Shown piece after piece: positions 43,133 through 51,499 of a DNA stretch of 64,000 bases (the first letter of the stretch is position 1; every line of letters starts with the position of its first letter). This DNA is from Pseudomonas vancouverensis (lineage in GTDB: Bacteria > Pseudomonadota > Gammaproteobacteria > Pseudomonadales > Pseudomonadaceae). Made by a program: the position numbers and the translations under genes. A model generated the notes under the pieces. It ran no database searches, was not told the origin of the DNA, and saw nothing but the letters and a program-made list of their open reading frames with translations. The stretch covers positions 62,001 to 126,000 of the forward strand of contig NZ_RRZK01000027.1 of the NCBI RefSeq assembly GCF_004348895.1. Reading direction: 5' to 3'.

Positions 43133-43830
43133 CAAGCACCCCCTTGATAGGCGGGGGCATGTTTTGCGCTCAGGAAAAACTTCTTCGGGTCCGGTGCCTG
43201 CTCTTCGAGGAAGGCGGCGTATTTTTTCTTGATCTTGGGCAATTCGAATAACGCCTTTACGCCATGCTTGGCGGAGTTGCGGATGACCGATGACGGATTG
43301 AAGTAACCCTTGGCGTTGTCCAGGGTCAGCACGAAGGGAGGCAGCCCCGCGCGCATCAGCAGGTAACTGACGATGAGCGAACCACTGCGATTGTTGCCCT
43401 CAATGAACAACTGCGGTTTGCTGAGAATCCGCACATAGACACCAGCCGCGCGCTTCCAGACTGACTCACTGCGATAGGCGGTGTACCAATTGAACAGATC
43501 CTTGATTCCACCTTCCACGTTGTTGAAAAAGTGCGCTTCAGTGGCCGCCAGGTGTGGCGCAAATTCCTCTCGGCGTGCAGGGTCGCGCCCGCACAGAACG
43601 GTGGCATTGATCTCCAGCATCAGGTTCAGTTGCTGCAAATCAAACAGGTCGACACCCCGTGCGACGTAGTCGTCGATCAGGGCGTAGCCCTCCAGCACAT
43701 TCTTCAGCACTTCGTCGGTGAACGGGTCACGTGGCTCGGTGAAGTGCTCGCTGAGTTCAGCGAAGCGACTTTGCACCTCACGCAGTGCACGCTCAATCGC
43801 GGGCAAATCAAGACGACGCGTTACAGACAT
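43132..43830 (-). CDS. Fic-fold protein with a degenerate active-site motif
   Basis: This is a 232-residue protein with a Fic-like core. The motif corresponding to HPFxxGNGRxxR reads QLFIEGNNRSGS (residues 140-151): the catalytic histidine is Gln140, the GNGR glycine is Asn, and the final arginine is Ser. It is therefore unlikely to transfer AMP by the usual mechanism. It may have another activity, such as kinase-like or phosphocholine-like transfer, or a binding role. It lies 95 bases after pstB, where phoU is normally found, and is coupled to the HAD gene. The ATG at 43830 follows AAGG. Confidence 0.75.
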   Translation of the reverse strand: MSVTRRLDLPAIERALREVQSRFAELSEHFTEPRDPFTDEVLKNVLEGYALIDDYVARGVDLFDLQQLNLMLEINATVLCGRDPARREEFAPHLAATEAHFFNNVEGGIKDLFNWYTAYRSESVWKRAAGVYVRILSKPQLFIEGNNRSGSLIVSYLLMRAGLPPFVLTLDNAKGYFNPSSVIRNSAKHGVKALFELPKIKKKYAAFLEEQAPDPKKFFLSAKHAPAYQGGA

Positions 43831-43924
43831 TGGCAACCTTGAACAAAGAAGTGTGAACCGAAGACAAATCTACGCAGGCCAGAACCGTACGGCCGTTGAC
43901 GGCATACGGTCCTGGACAGATGAC

Positions 43925-44743
43925 TTAGCTGAACTTGCCGCTGATGTAATCCTCGGTCATCTGTTCACGTGGGCTGTCGAAAATCTGCGCGGTTGGGCCC
44001 ATCTCGACCAGATAGCCAGTGCGGGTTCCCTGGGAAATATCCACCGAGAAGAAGGCCGTCGTGTCGGCGACACGGATGGCCTGTTGCATGTTGTGGGTAA
44101 CCAGGGCGATGGTGTAGTCCTTCTTCAACTCGACCATCAGTTCCTCGACACGGCGCGTGGCAATCGGGTCGAGCGCCGAGCACGGTTCATCCAGCAGCAG
44201 GACTTCCGGTTCAGTGGCGATGGCGCGAGCGATACACAGGCGCTGCTGTTGGCCACCGGAAAGGGACAGGCCGCTGACCTTGAGCTTGTCCTTGACTTCA
44301 TCCCACAGCGCAGCGCCTTGCAGGGCGTGCTTTACACGGTCCCCCAGATCGCCCTTGTAGCGATTCAGGCGCAGGCCAAAAGCGACGTTGTCGAAGATGC
44401 TCATCGAGAACGGGTTTGGCTGTTGAAACACCATGCCGATATAGCGACGCACGACGACCGGGTCCACGCCCTTGCCATAGACGTCTTGCCCGAGGAAGTG
44501 CACGTGGCCTTCGAAGCGGAACCCTCTCACCAGGTCATTCATCCGGTTCAGGCTGCGCAGCACAGTGCTCTTGCCACAGCCGGAAGGACCGATGAATCCG
44601 GTGATCTTGTTTTTTTCAATCGGCACATGGCTGTCACGCACCGCCATGAAGTTGCCATAGAAAATCTTGTCCAGCTTGCAGTCCATGACCACTTCAGTCT
44701 TGGTGTCAACGGGCGCGACTTTTTGCGCAGATGCTGTGTTCAC
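43925..44743 (-). CDS. pstB: Phosphate ABC importer ATPase PstB
   Basis: This 272-residue ATPase has Walker A GPSGCGKST, the PstB-specific LRSLNRMNDLV, VFQQPNPFSMSIFDNVAFG, signature LSGGQQQRLCIARA, Walker B VLLLDEPCSALDPIA and switch ALVTHNMQQA. It powers high-affinity phosphate import and, in the family, helps signal phosphate status to PhoR with PhoU. The start is GTG. The usual downstream phoU is not present. Confidence 0.95.
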   Translation of the reverse strand: MNTASAQKVAPVDTKTEVVMDCKLDKIFYGNFMAVRDSHVPIEKNKITGFIGPSGCGKSTVLRSLNRMNDLVRGFRFEGHVHFLGQDVYGKGVDPVVVRRYIGMVFQQPNPFSMSIFDNVAFGLRLNRYKGDLGDRVKHALQGAALWDEVKDKLKVSGLSLSGGQQQRLCIARAIATEPEVLLLDEPCSALDPIATRRVEELMVELKKDYTIALVTHNMQQAIRVADTTAFFSVDISQGTRTGYLVEMGPTAQIFDSPREQMTEDYISGKFS

Positions 44744-44762
44744 GATTCAGATGCTCCCGCTC

Positions 44763-45659
44763 TCAATACCTTGGCTTGCCGAAAATACGGCTGACGACAT
44801 TCACGACCAGCACGATCATCACCAGCACCAGCGACGCCGCCCATGCGAGTTCAAGCTGGTTGTCGAAGGGCATGCCGGAAAAGTTGTAGATCAACACGGA
44901 AAGCGAGGCTGTCGGGTTCATCAGCGACAGGCTGCCATCGTGGTAGATCCAATAGTTGCTGAACAGCGCGGTAAACAGTAACGGTGCGGTTTCGCCCGCT
45001 GCGCGCGCCACGGCCAACATGACCCCGGTCAGGATCGCCGGCATGCCGGTCGGCAGGACGATTTTCCAGATCACTTGCGAGCGCGTGCAGCCCATGCCGT
45101 AGGCGGCATCCTTCATGATCTTGGGCACCATCTTCATCGACTCTTCAGCCGTCAGCACGACGATCGGCAGCATCAGCACCGCCAAGGCCACGCCACCTGC
45201 TGGTGCCGAGTAGGTGCCGGTGGTCACCACGACCAGGGCGTAGGCAAAAACACCCGCCAGAATCGAAGGCAACCCGGTCAGCATCTTGGCGGCAAAGCGC
45301 GCGCCGCTCGCCAGTTTGCTGTCAGGCCCAAGCTCCGCGAGAAAGACCGCAGCCATGATGCCAACCGGCACCGCGATGGCGGCCGCGATACCGACCATGA
45401 CGAAGGTACCTGCCATGGCGTTGCCGAAACCACCGCCCGTCTCGAAGCCGGTCGGCGGCAATTCAGTGAACACCTCCAGGCTGAGGCGAGCACCACCGCG
45501 CGTGATCAACATGTAGAGCACGGAAAACAGCGGCACACTGGCCAGCACCGCAAGCAGCCAGACCAACGTGGTCAGCACCAGGCTGCGCAGGGCGCGACCT
45601 TCGAACCGGCGTTGCAGGCTTGGCAAGGCAGATACAGCGGGAGTGAGGTCAGTCATCAT
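44763..45659 (-). CDS. pstA: Phosphate ABC importer permease PstA
   Basis: This is a 298-residue permease with about six membrane helices. It contains GGFGNAMAGTFVMVGIAAAI, TGLPSILAGVFAYALVV and KDAAYGMGCTRSQVIWKIVLP, the last of which is the ATPase-contact loop of PstA. It pairs with PstC. Its ATG overlaps the pstC stop by four bases (ATGA). Confidence 0.95.
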   Translation of the reverse strand: MMTDLTPAVSALPSLQRRFEGRALRSLVLTTLVWLLAVLASVPLFSVLYMLITRGGARLSLEVFTELPPTGFETGGGFGNAMAGTFVMVGIAAAIAVPVGIMAAVFLAELGPDSKLASGARFAAKMLTGLPSILAGVFAYALVVVTTGTYSAPAGGVALAVLMLPIVVLTAEESMKMVPKIMKDAAYGMGCTRSQVIWKIVLPTGMPAILTGVMLAVARAAGETAPLLFTALFSNYWIYHDGSLSLMNPTASLSVLIYNFSGMPFDNQLELAWAASLVLVMIVLVVNVVSRIFGKPRY

Positions 45660-46621
45660 TTAGTCTCCCGCTGGGCGTAGAGCATGATCATGGAACCGAT
45701 GACATTCACGATCAGGGTGATGAACATCAGCACCAGTGCGGCATACATCAAGACTTCGACTTCGTTGGGCCCGGCCTCGGGAAAGTTCAGCGCCAGCAAA
45801 GCGGCCAGCGTGTTGGCCGGGGCAAACAGAGAAAGGGATATGTTGTTCGCATTGCCTACCAGCATCGCCAGGGCCATGGTTTCACCCAGTGCCCGACCCA
45901 GCCCCAGCACCAGCGAGCCGAAGATGCCGGTGGCGGCAGATGGCACCATCACCTTGAGAATCGCTTCCCAGTGGGTAGTACCCATGCCATAGGCGGCTTG
46001 CTTGGTTTTCATGGGGACGCCCGTGAGCGCATCCTGGGAAACGGCGGCGATGGTGGGCAGAATCATGATGGCGAGTACCAGTGCTGCAGGCAGCAAGCCT
46101 GGTCCGCTCAACGATGTGCTGAAAAAAGGTATCCAGCCGAGCTCGGTATTCAACCACGCGGTCAGCGGCCGAATGGCCGGGATCACCACATAGATCCCCC
46201 ACAGACCGTAGACGACGCTGGGAATGGCGGCGAGCAATTCGACGATGGTACGGAAGATGGCCGCGAGCTTGGCGGGCAGAAAATCCTGGGTCAGAAAAAT
46301 CGCCATGCTGACGCCGAAAACACCTGCGATCAGCAAAGCGATGAATGCGCTGTAAAGCGTGCCCCAGATGGCGGGCAGAATACCGTACTTGCCCTGATTG
46401 ACGTCCCAGACGGAACCCAGGAGCACGTCCAGGCCATGCTTTTCCATGCCTGGCACGGCCTTGCGGCCGACCTCGAATACGAGGGCAAATACCAACACCA
46501 GGATTAGCACCACCCCCACGCGCGCGATCGCACGGAAAGTGCGATCCACCAGGAAATCCTTCGCGGAAGGCGGTTGGCAGGCAGAGTCCGGATTAACCGG
46601 TACGACAAAAGGTTGGGTCAT
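45656..46621 (-). CDS. pstC: Phosphate ABC importer permease PstC
   Basis: This is a 321-residue permease with an N-terminal helix at about 30-50, the IWGTLYSAFIALLIAGVFGV block, ELLAAIPSVVYGLWGIYV, and KQAAYGMGTTHWEAILKVMVP as its ATPase-contact loop. It forms the phosphate channel with PstA. It lies 74 bases after pstS in the operon. Confidence 0.95.
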   Translation of the reverse strand: MTQPFVVPVNPDSACQPPSAKDFLVDRTFRAIARVGVVLILVLVFALVFEVGRKAVPGMEKHGLDVLLGSVWDVNQGKYGILPAIWGTLYSAFIALLIAGVFGVSMAIFLTQDFLPAKLAAIFRTIVELLAAIPSVVYGLWGIYVVIPAIRPLTAWLNTELGWIPFFSTSLSGPGLLPAALVLAIMILPTIAAVSQDALTGVPMKTKQAAYGMGTTHWEAILKVMVPSAATGIFGSLVLGLGRALGETMALAMLVGNANNISLSLFAPANTLAALLALNFPEAGPNEVEVLMYAALVLMFITLIVNVIGSMIMLYAQRETK

Positions 46622-46695
46622 GGGTGAATTCCGGAACAGGTGAAAATCTCATTCGGCGTGCCTGGCAGCACACGCCGAATGAAGACTCGCGAGCG

Positions 46696-47727
46696 TTACT
46701 GGATGTTGGCAGAAGCTTTGCGAACCTGATCGACGACCGATTGCGGGAGCGGGATGTAACCCATCGAGTCGGCGATTTTCTGCCCTTCGGTCAGGCTGTA
46801 CTCGACCATTTCACGCATGGCCTTGGCCTTGGCCGGATTCTCGTTGTGCTTGCGGAAGATCATCCAGGTGTAGGAAGTGATCGGGTAGGACTTGGCGCCG
46901 TCCGGATCAGGCAACCAGGCCACCAGGTTTTCCGGGAAGGTCACCGCCGCCAGAGCCTCGGCACCGCTTTCCGCGTTAGGCACAACGTACTGGCCGGCCT
47001 TGTTCTGCAACTGGGCAAAATCGACCTTGGCCAGCTTGGCGAAGCCGTATTCGATGTAGCCAATGGCACCAGGGGTCTGGCGTACGGTCGCGGTCACGCC
47101 GTCGTTTTTAGGCGACTTGATGAACTTGTCGCTGGCAGGCCAGTTGACGGTGTTGCCTTCGCCCAGCGCTGTCTTGAACTCGGTATTGATGGTCGACATG
47201 TGCTTGGTGAACACCGCGGTGGTACCGCTGGAGTCTGCACGCACGACCACCGTGATCGGCAATGCCGGCAGTTTCAGTTCCGGGTTGGCTGCGACGATCT
47301 GCGGATCGTTCCACTGGGTGATCTTGCCCAGGAAAATGTTGGAGTAAACATCGCGTGGCAGCTTGAGCCCTTTAGGGCTGCCTGGCAGGTTATAGGCCAG
47401 CACGATTTCCCCTGCGGTCATCGGCAGCAGCTGCACGCCTTCGGCAACCTTGGCAATGTCTTCGTCTTTCATTGCCGAGTCACTGGCTGCGAAATCAACG
47501 GTTTTGTTCAGGAAATCCTGTACGCCCGCACCACTGCCCTTGGACTGGTAGTCCACGGTGACGCCAGCGGTTTTTTTGCTGAAATCCTTGAACCAGGTGA
47601 GGTAGATCGGAGCAGGAAAACTGGCGCCAGAACCTGTCAGGCGGACGCTTTCTTCAGCAAAAGATACAGAGGTGGCGCAGAGAGAAAACGTTACGGCGAG
47701 CGCGGCGGACTTCACAAAACTTTTCAT
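46696..47727 (-). CDS. pstS: Periplasmic phosphate-binding protein PstS
   Basis: This is a 343-residue exported protein. The signal peptide is cut near SFA-EESV. Phosphate-binding segments are LTGSGASFPAPIYLTW, KGSGAGVQDFL, DFAASDSAM and RADSSGTTAVF, all complete. AAAGGA lies nine bases before the ATG at 47727. The earlier in-frame ATG (47736) touches the ribosome site and is not used. A Pho box stands upstream, so it is expected to be induced by phosphate starvation through PhoB. Confidence 0.95.
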   Translation of the reverse strand: MKSFVKSAALAVTFSLCATSVSFAEESVRLTGSGASFPAPIYLTWFKDFSKKTAGVTVDYQSKGSGAGVQDFLNKTVDFAASDSAMKDEDIAKVAEGVQLLPMTAGEIVLAYNLPGSPKGLKLPRDVYSNIFLGKITQWNDPQIVAANPELKLPALPITVVVRADSSGTTAVFTKHMSTINTEFKTALGEGNTVNWPASDKFIKSPKNDGVTATVRQTPGAIGYIEYGFAKLAKVDFAQLQNKAGQYVVPNAESGAEALAAVTFPENLVAWLPDPDGAKSYPITSYTWMIFRKHNENPAKAKAMREMVEYSLTEGQKIADSMGYIPLPQSVVDQVRKASANIQ

Positions 47728-47773
47728 TGACGGCATTCCTTTTGATAACGGCCTACCGAACTTTGAACGAGTT

Positions 47774-47793
47774 TTATGAAAGATTTATGACAC
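47774..47793 (-). promoter_or_regulatory. Pho box (PhoB-binding site) upstream of pstS
   Basis: Read on the minus strand it is GTGTCATAAATCTTTCATAA, two 7-base direct half-sites (TGTCATA, TTTCATA) separated by four bases, close to the PhoB consensus CTGTCATAwAwCTGTCAy. It lies 47-66 bases upstream of the pstS start. Confidence 0.85.
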
Positions 47794-47962
47794 CGCAATG
47801 GCAAGAGGCTACGTCGCTGGCTCGTCTGGCCGCTTTTCCAGGGTTTCTTCGACGCGTACGACCCTTTTCGATTTTTTTTATACGAGCAGGTCCGGTCAGG
47901 TCAACAGCCAACGGGAGGGTGCTATTACGCGTGCAACGATCAAACCGGAATACTCACGCGAG

Positions 47963-47996
47963 AAACCCTTCCTGGGCCTGAGCATAGGAAGGGTTT
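47963..47996 (-). terminator. Terminator of the EF-hand gene
   Basis: AAACCCTTCC and GGAAGGGTTT form a 10-bp stem with a 14-base loop, 16 bases past the EF-hand stop on the minus strand. A short T stretch (TTTCTC) follows the stem. Confidence 0.6.
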
Positions 47997-48011
47997 TCGG
48001 TTCGCGCCAGA

Positions 48012-48473
48012 TCAGTTCTTGGCCTGGCTCAGCTTGGTGTAGAGCTCGGTGGGTACTTTCTTGCCGTTGGAGGTGAACTGGTTGGTGCGGTACTTGTACA
48101 CCTCGCCTTCCGACAGGAAGCCGTCGCCATTGGCGTCGATCTTCTTGAATTCCTCAGCGCCGTCCGGGGCTACCGCCAGCAATTCCTTCAGCGAAACCCG
48201 GCCGTCATGGTCAGCGTCGGTGGCGGCGAACGAGGCGTCACCGCACTTGCCTTCACCGCATTTGCCTTCAGCCTGGGTCTTTTGCGCGCTGGCCTGGTCG
48301 GCACCGCATTTGCCTTCGCCGCACTTGCCTTCGCTGGTTTTCTCCGCGGAGGCCAGTTGGTAACCCTGAGGCAGGGCGTCAGCGGAGAACGCCGAGGAGG
48401 CGAAGTTGATACCACCGACCAGTGCAACGGCGAGCAGGCCAATACGGGTTTTGTTCGACTGCAAACGAGACAT
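48012..48473 (-). CDS. Exported EF-hand protein with EGKCG repeats
   Basis: This is a 153-residue protein. A signal peptide (about 11-31, cut near AFS-ADAL) is followed by two copies of EGKCGEGKCG (residues 48-57 and 69-78), then two EF-hands: DADHDGRVSLKE (86-97) and DANGDGFLSEGE (113-124), both with complete calcium ligands. The EGKCG unit is the core motif of HvfA and bufferin peptides, which MNIO (DUF692) enzymes turn into oxazolone/thioamide copper ligands. Joining it to EF-hands is unusual. No MNIO gene is next to it. The CCGGAG site seven bases before the ATG fixes the start. It is likely secreted or periplasmic. Confidence 0.85.
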   Translation of the reverse strand: MSRLQSNKTRIGLLAVALVGGINFASSAFSADALPQGYQLASAEKTSEGKCGEGKCGADQASAQKTQAEGKCGEGKCGDASFAATDADHDGRVSLKELLAVAPDGAEEFKKIDANGDGFLSEGEVYKYRTNQFTSNGKKVPTELYTKLSQAKN

Positions 48474-48744
48474 GTTGATACTCCGGATCATGGTCGTGGC
48501 GTGACCGCTTTCGGCCGTGCCACAAGGGGTTGATAAACTGGTTTGCGAGTTGCGAGTTGCTTTGTGCATCTCGCTTTGGCAGGTCTATTTGGCCCCAGGG
48601 GTGTATCCCGGCTGTATCCGTGAAGCGGCGGTTTTGTAGGGTTGTATGCAGATGTGGGGAGTTGTTACATGGCGATACATAAAAGCCTGAGTTTTTTGCC
48701 TTGATGCCGAATCAATCCGCCATCGCCGTTCAATCAGACAGCGG

Positions 48745-49701
48745 TTAATCAGCCCTTTCCCCGGGGCGCACAAAACATTGCTCGATGACCGGCGCGCCCC
48801 ACTGCTGCCCTTCCTGCTCCTGCACCAGGACAAAACCGAAGTCCTCATACAGCTTGCGGGCGGCATCCAGGCCCTTGAATGTCCACAGCCGTGTTTCGCG
48901 AAATCCGCGTTCGTCACAGAAATGGATTGCTTCGCTTATCAAGCGTCGTCCGGCACCCTTGCCACGCGCCGAGTCGTCCAGAATGAAACAGCGCAAATGC
49001 GCCTGACCGCCCTCACCTTCACCATCGATGGCGATGGAGCCGACTATCTGTTGTCCATCCAGGGCGACCCAGACCTGGTTGTCGGGATTGTGCAAGCGCC
49101 CCATCAAGTCGGCCATGTCTGCGGCGACCAGGCTTTCGAAGGGCTGGCCGAAGTTGGAGTGCCTGGCGTAGTACTCGGCATGCATTTGCGCGATACGGCC
49201 AATGATGCCGGGACGATATCCCCGCGCGATTTCCAGCGGCGTGACGCACGACGGTGTGCCGAGGCGATGGCTTTGCAGGGCGGCGGCGTAGTGATGGATG
49301 CCTTCACTGGCGGCTTGTTGTTGCGCCGCTGTCAGGCACGCCAAGGCGGCGGTGACCTGCTCCGTGGCAAATGCATCGATATTGCGCAGGGTTTTCCTGC
49401 CTTTGGGCGTGAGACGCAGCGTCTTGGAGCGTGCATCGTCTTCGTTGGGAATGTCCTCAATCTCCCCCGCCTCTGTCAGCTTGCGCAGCATGCGGCTGAC
49501 GGTGGATTTTTCCAGGCCCAGAAGCTCCACCAGCTCTGCGGCGGTCAACGTTTTGCGATTACCCAGTTCTACCAGGGTGTGAACGAATGACGGCGGGTAA
49601 TCGGTAGCCGCCAACGTTGCCTGCATGAACCCCAGCTCCCGGACCATGAGTCGGGATGAAGTGCGGATCTGGTTGATGAGGACGGAATGTGACGGAGTCA
49701 T
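48745..49701 (-). CDS. MarR-GNAT fusion: regulator with an acetyltransferase domain
   Basis: This is a 318-residue protein. Residues about 10-145 form a MarR winged helix (LVELLGLEKSTVSRMLRKLTE, then DDARSKTLRLTPKG). Residues about 165-318 form a GNAT acetyltransferase with the acetyl-CoA loop DDSARGKGAGRRL and the late ARKLYEDFGFVLVQ. Such fusions occur in many bacteria. Acetylation may target a small molecule that also acts as the regulator's signal. The start codon has a poor ribosome site. A longer frame exists upstream but overlaps AT-rich DNA. Confidence 0.87.
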   Translation of the reverse strand: MTPSHSVLINQIRTSSRLMVRELGFMQATLAATDYPPSFVHTLVELGNRKTLTAAELVELLGLEKSTVSRMLRKLTEAGEIEDIPNEDDARSKTLRLTPKGRKTLRNIDAFATEQVTAALACLTAAQQQAASEGIHHYAAALQSHRLGTPSCVTPLEIARGYRPGIIGRIAQMHAEYYARHSNFGQPFESLVAADMADLMGRLHNPDNQVWVALDGQQIVGSIAIDGEGEGGQAHLRCFILDDSARGKGAGRRLISEAIHFCDERGFRETRLWTFKGLDAARKLYEDFGFVLVQEQEGQQWGAPVIEQCFVRPGERAD

Positions 49702-49799
49702 GAGGCGGGTCTTGATTGAAAGGAGAGCATTTAGTTGTATAGCACAACCATTATTCAATTCAATCGAAACCACTCCCCTTCAAACGCCATGACGTTTTT

Positions 49800-49889
49800 T
49801 GTGGGAGCGAGCTTGCTCGCGATGGCGGATTAGCAGTCAACGAAGAGGGTGGATTGGATGGCCTCATCGCGAGCAAGCTCGCTCCCACA
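49800..49889. repeat. Pair of REP elements in opposite orientation
   Basis: REP copies lie at 49800-49823 and 49866-49889, facing each other across a 42-base spacer. They fill most of the gap between the MarR-GNAT gene and the carbonic anhydrase gene. Confidence 0.9.
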
Positions 49890-49908
49890 GTGCTTGTACG
49901 GGACAGAT

Positions 49909-50448
49909 TTATTCCTCCCGCAGCCGCGCCGAAGGCACCACGGTGTCAACCAACCCGGTGGTCACGTCGTAGACCAGACCGGTGACGGTGAAACCACCCG
50001 GCAGGTTGGGGTTGGCTTTCAGCGCGGCGACGTCGATGGCCACGGCTTTGTAGGGGTCGTCGATTTCCAGTGCGGCCAGTGCCTCGGTGGCGACGCCCAT
50101 ATGTTTGGCGAGCAGTTCCGGCGCGTGGTGATAGCAACCGCTGATGCCGCATTGGGTGTGGTGCAGCACGATCAGGTTCCAGCCTTCGCCGACTGCGGCA
50201 CCGCCGACTTTCGACACCGTGCCGAGGATGACCATGGTTTCGAACAGCGCCGGGTTCACCCGGCCACCGACGTTGCGGATGATCGCCGCCTCGCCAGGTT
50301 CGAGCTTGAGCACATCCATCGGATCGACCCGCGGGTCGACGCAGCCGAGGATCAGGGTTTTCCGCGACGGAATAATCTTCAATTCGGCGGCGAAATCAGT
50401 GGCGGCGAACTCGGCGTTGCGCTGGATCAGGGTATTCAGAAAGTCCAT
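49909..50448 (-). CDS. Beta-carbonic anhydrase family protein
   Basis: This is a 179-residue beta-class carbonic anhydrase. Zinc ligands are Cys36 in CVDPRVDP (with Asp38 and Arg40), His97 and Cys100 in HHTQCG. RNVGGRVNP is typical of the family. It interconverts carbon dioxide and bicarbonate in the cytosol. It is shorter than the common form (about 210-220 residues), like several Pseudomonas paralogues. AAGGAG lies six bases before the ATG. It is divergent from a LysR gene that may regulate it. Confidence 0.87.
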   Translation of the reverse strand: MDFLNTLIQRNAEFAATDFAAELKIIPSRKTLILGCVDPRVDPMDVLKLEPGEAAIIRNVGGRVNPALFETMVILGTVSKVGGAAVGEGWNLIVLHHTQCGISGCYHHAPELLAKHMGVATEALAALEIDDPYKAVAIDVAALKANPNLPGGFTVTGLVYDVTTGLVDTVVPSARLREE

Positions 50449-50605
50449 GACCATCTCCTTCAAATTTTTGGGTACGCATTCAGGGGGAAAGCGATGGGTT
50501 CACTATCTCGCCATCCACTTACCCTAGGTAGACGGCAAATCAGGCTAAGATTTATCTTCAATCAGCATTAATCCGCTGACCCCGCTCAACCCAGGTAGCG
50601 CCCAC

Positions 50606-51499
50606 ATGCCCCTCAAAGACATTGTCAGCCTGCGTCTGTATACCCGCGTTGCGCGGCTCGGCAGCTTTTCCGCGGCGGCCCGGGAAAGCGGTCTGGCGCA
50701 GTCCCAGGTGTCGCGGATGATTGCCGAGCTTGAAGCCACCTTGGGCGCACGATTGTTGTCGCGCACCACCCGGGCAGTGACGCCGACCGAGGCCGGGCTG
50801 GAATTTCTGGCGCGCATGGAGCCGATTCTCGCCGCCGTCGACGACGCGGAAAACAGTGTGCGCGAAAGCGGCGAATTGCGCGGCCTGCTGCGCATCGGCA
50901 TGCCTTCGACCATGGGCATTCGCGTGGTGATTCCACGGCTCTCGGCATTTACCGAACGCCACCCGCAGTTGCACCTGGAGTTGCTCTTGGAGGACCAGTG
51001 GCAGGACATGGTCAAGGAAGCGGTGGACATCGGCATTCGAGTCGGCCACCTGCCGGACCTTGCCGGGACTGCGCGGCAGATCGGCAGCATGCACCGGGTG
51101 ATAGTGGCCTCCCCGGCCTATCTCGCCCGGCATGGCACGCCGACTATGCCGCAAGACCTGCAACAGCATCGAATCATCGGCGGCCCGGCGGGCGCCCAGG
51201 CTTCGTCATGGACATTCGAACGCGATGGCAAGGTGACGCCGGTTGCTGTTCATCCACAGTTTTCCACCAACGACACCGCCGGGGCGCTGGCGGCCGCCGC
51301 TGGCGGGCTGGGCATTACCTCGACCACTTCCTGGGCCTGTGAGCTGGAACTGGCCAGCGGCGCCTTGGTGGCGTTGCTGCCGGATTGGCAGATGGCCGAC
51401 CTGCCGGTGCACGCGTACTTTCCACTGGGACGCACCACGCGCATGGCGGCGCGGGCGTTTGCCGAGTACCTGGCCGACGCCCTCGCCCGTGACGCTTAG
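50606..51499 (+). CDS. LysR-family regulator
   Basis: This is a 297-residue LysR protein. The helix-turn-helix is FSAAARESGLAQSQVSRMIA (about 21-40), and the effector domain starts at about residue 90 (LRGLLRIGMPSTMG). The pattern SSWTFERDGKVTPV is typical of the large CrgA-like subgroup. It is divergent from the carbonic anhydrase gene. Its 3' end overlaps the end of the convergent desuccinylase gene by four bases. Confidence 0.9.
   Translation: MPLKDIVSLRLYTRVARLGSFSAAARESGLAQSQVSRMIAELEATLGARLLSRTTRAVTPTEAGLEFLARMEPILAAVDDAENSVRESGELRGLLRIGMPSTMGIRVVIPRLSAFTERHPQLHLELLLEDQWQDMVKEAVDIGIRVGHLPDLAGTARQIGSMHRVIVASPAYLARHGTPTMPQDLQQHRIIGGPAGAQASSWTFERDGKVTPVAVHPQFSTNDTAGALAAAAGGLGITSTTSWACELELASGALVALLPDWQMADLPVHAYFPLGRTTRMAARAFAEYLADALARDA

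Noticed and set aside
43132..43830. Fic/HAD pair as a classical Fic toxin-antitoxin module
   Set aside because: The catalytic histidine is missing and the partner is a HAD enzyme, not an inhibitory-helix antitoxin.
47727..47981. 84-codon plus-strand ORF upstream of pstS
   Set aside because: It covers the Pho box and promoter of pstS and ends in a terminator; no ribosome site.
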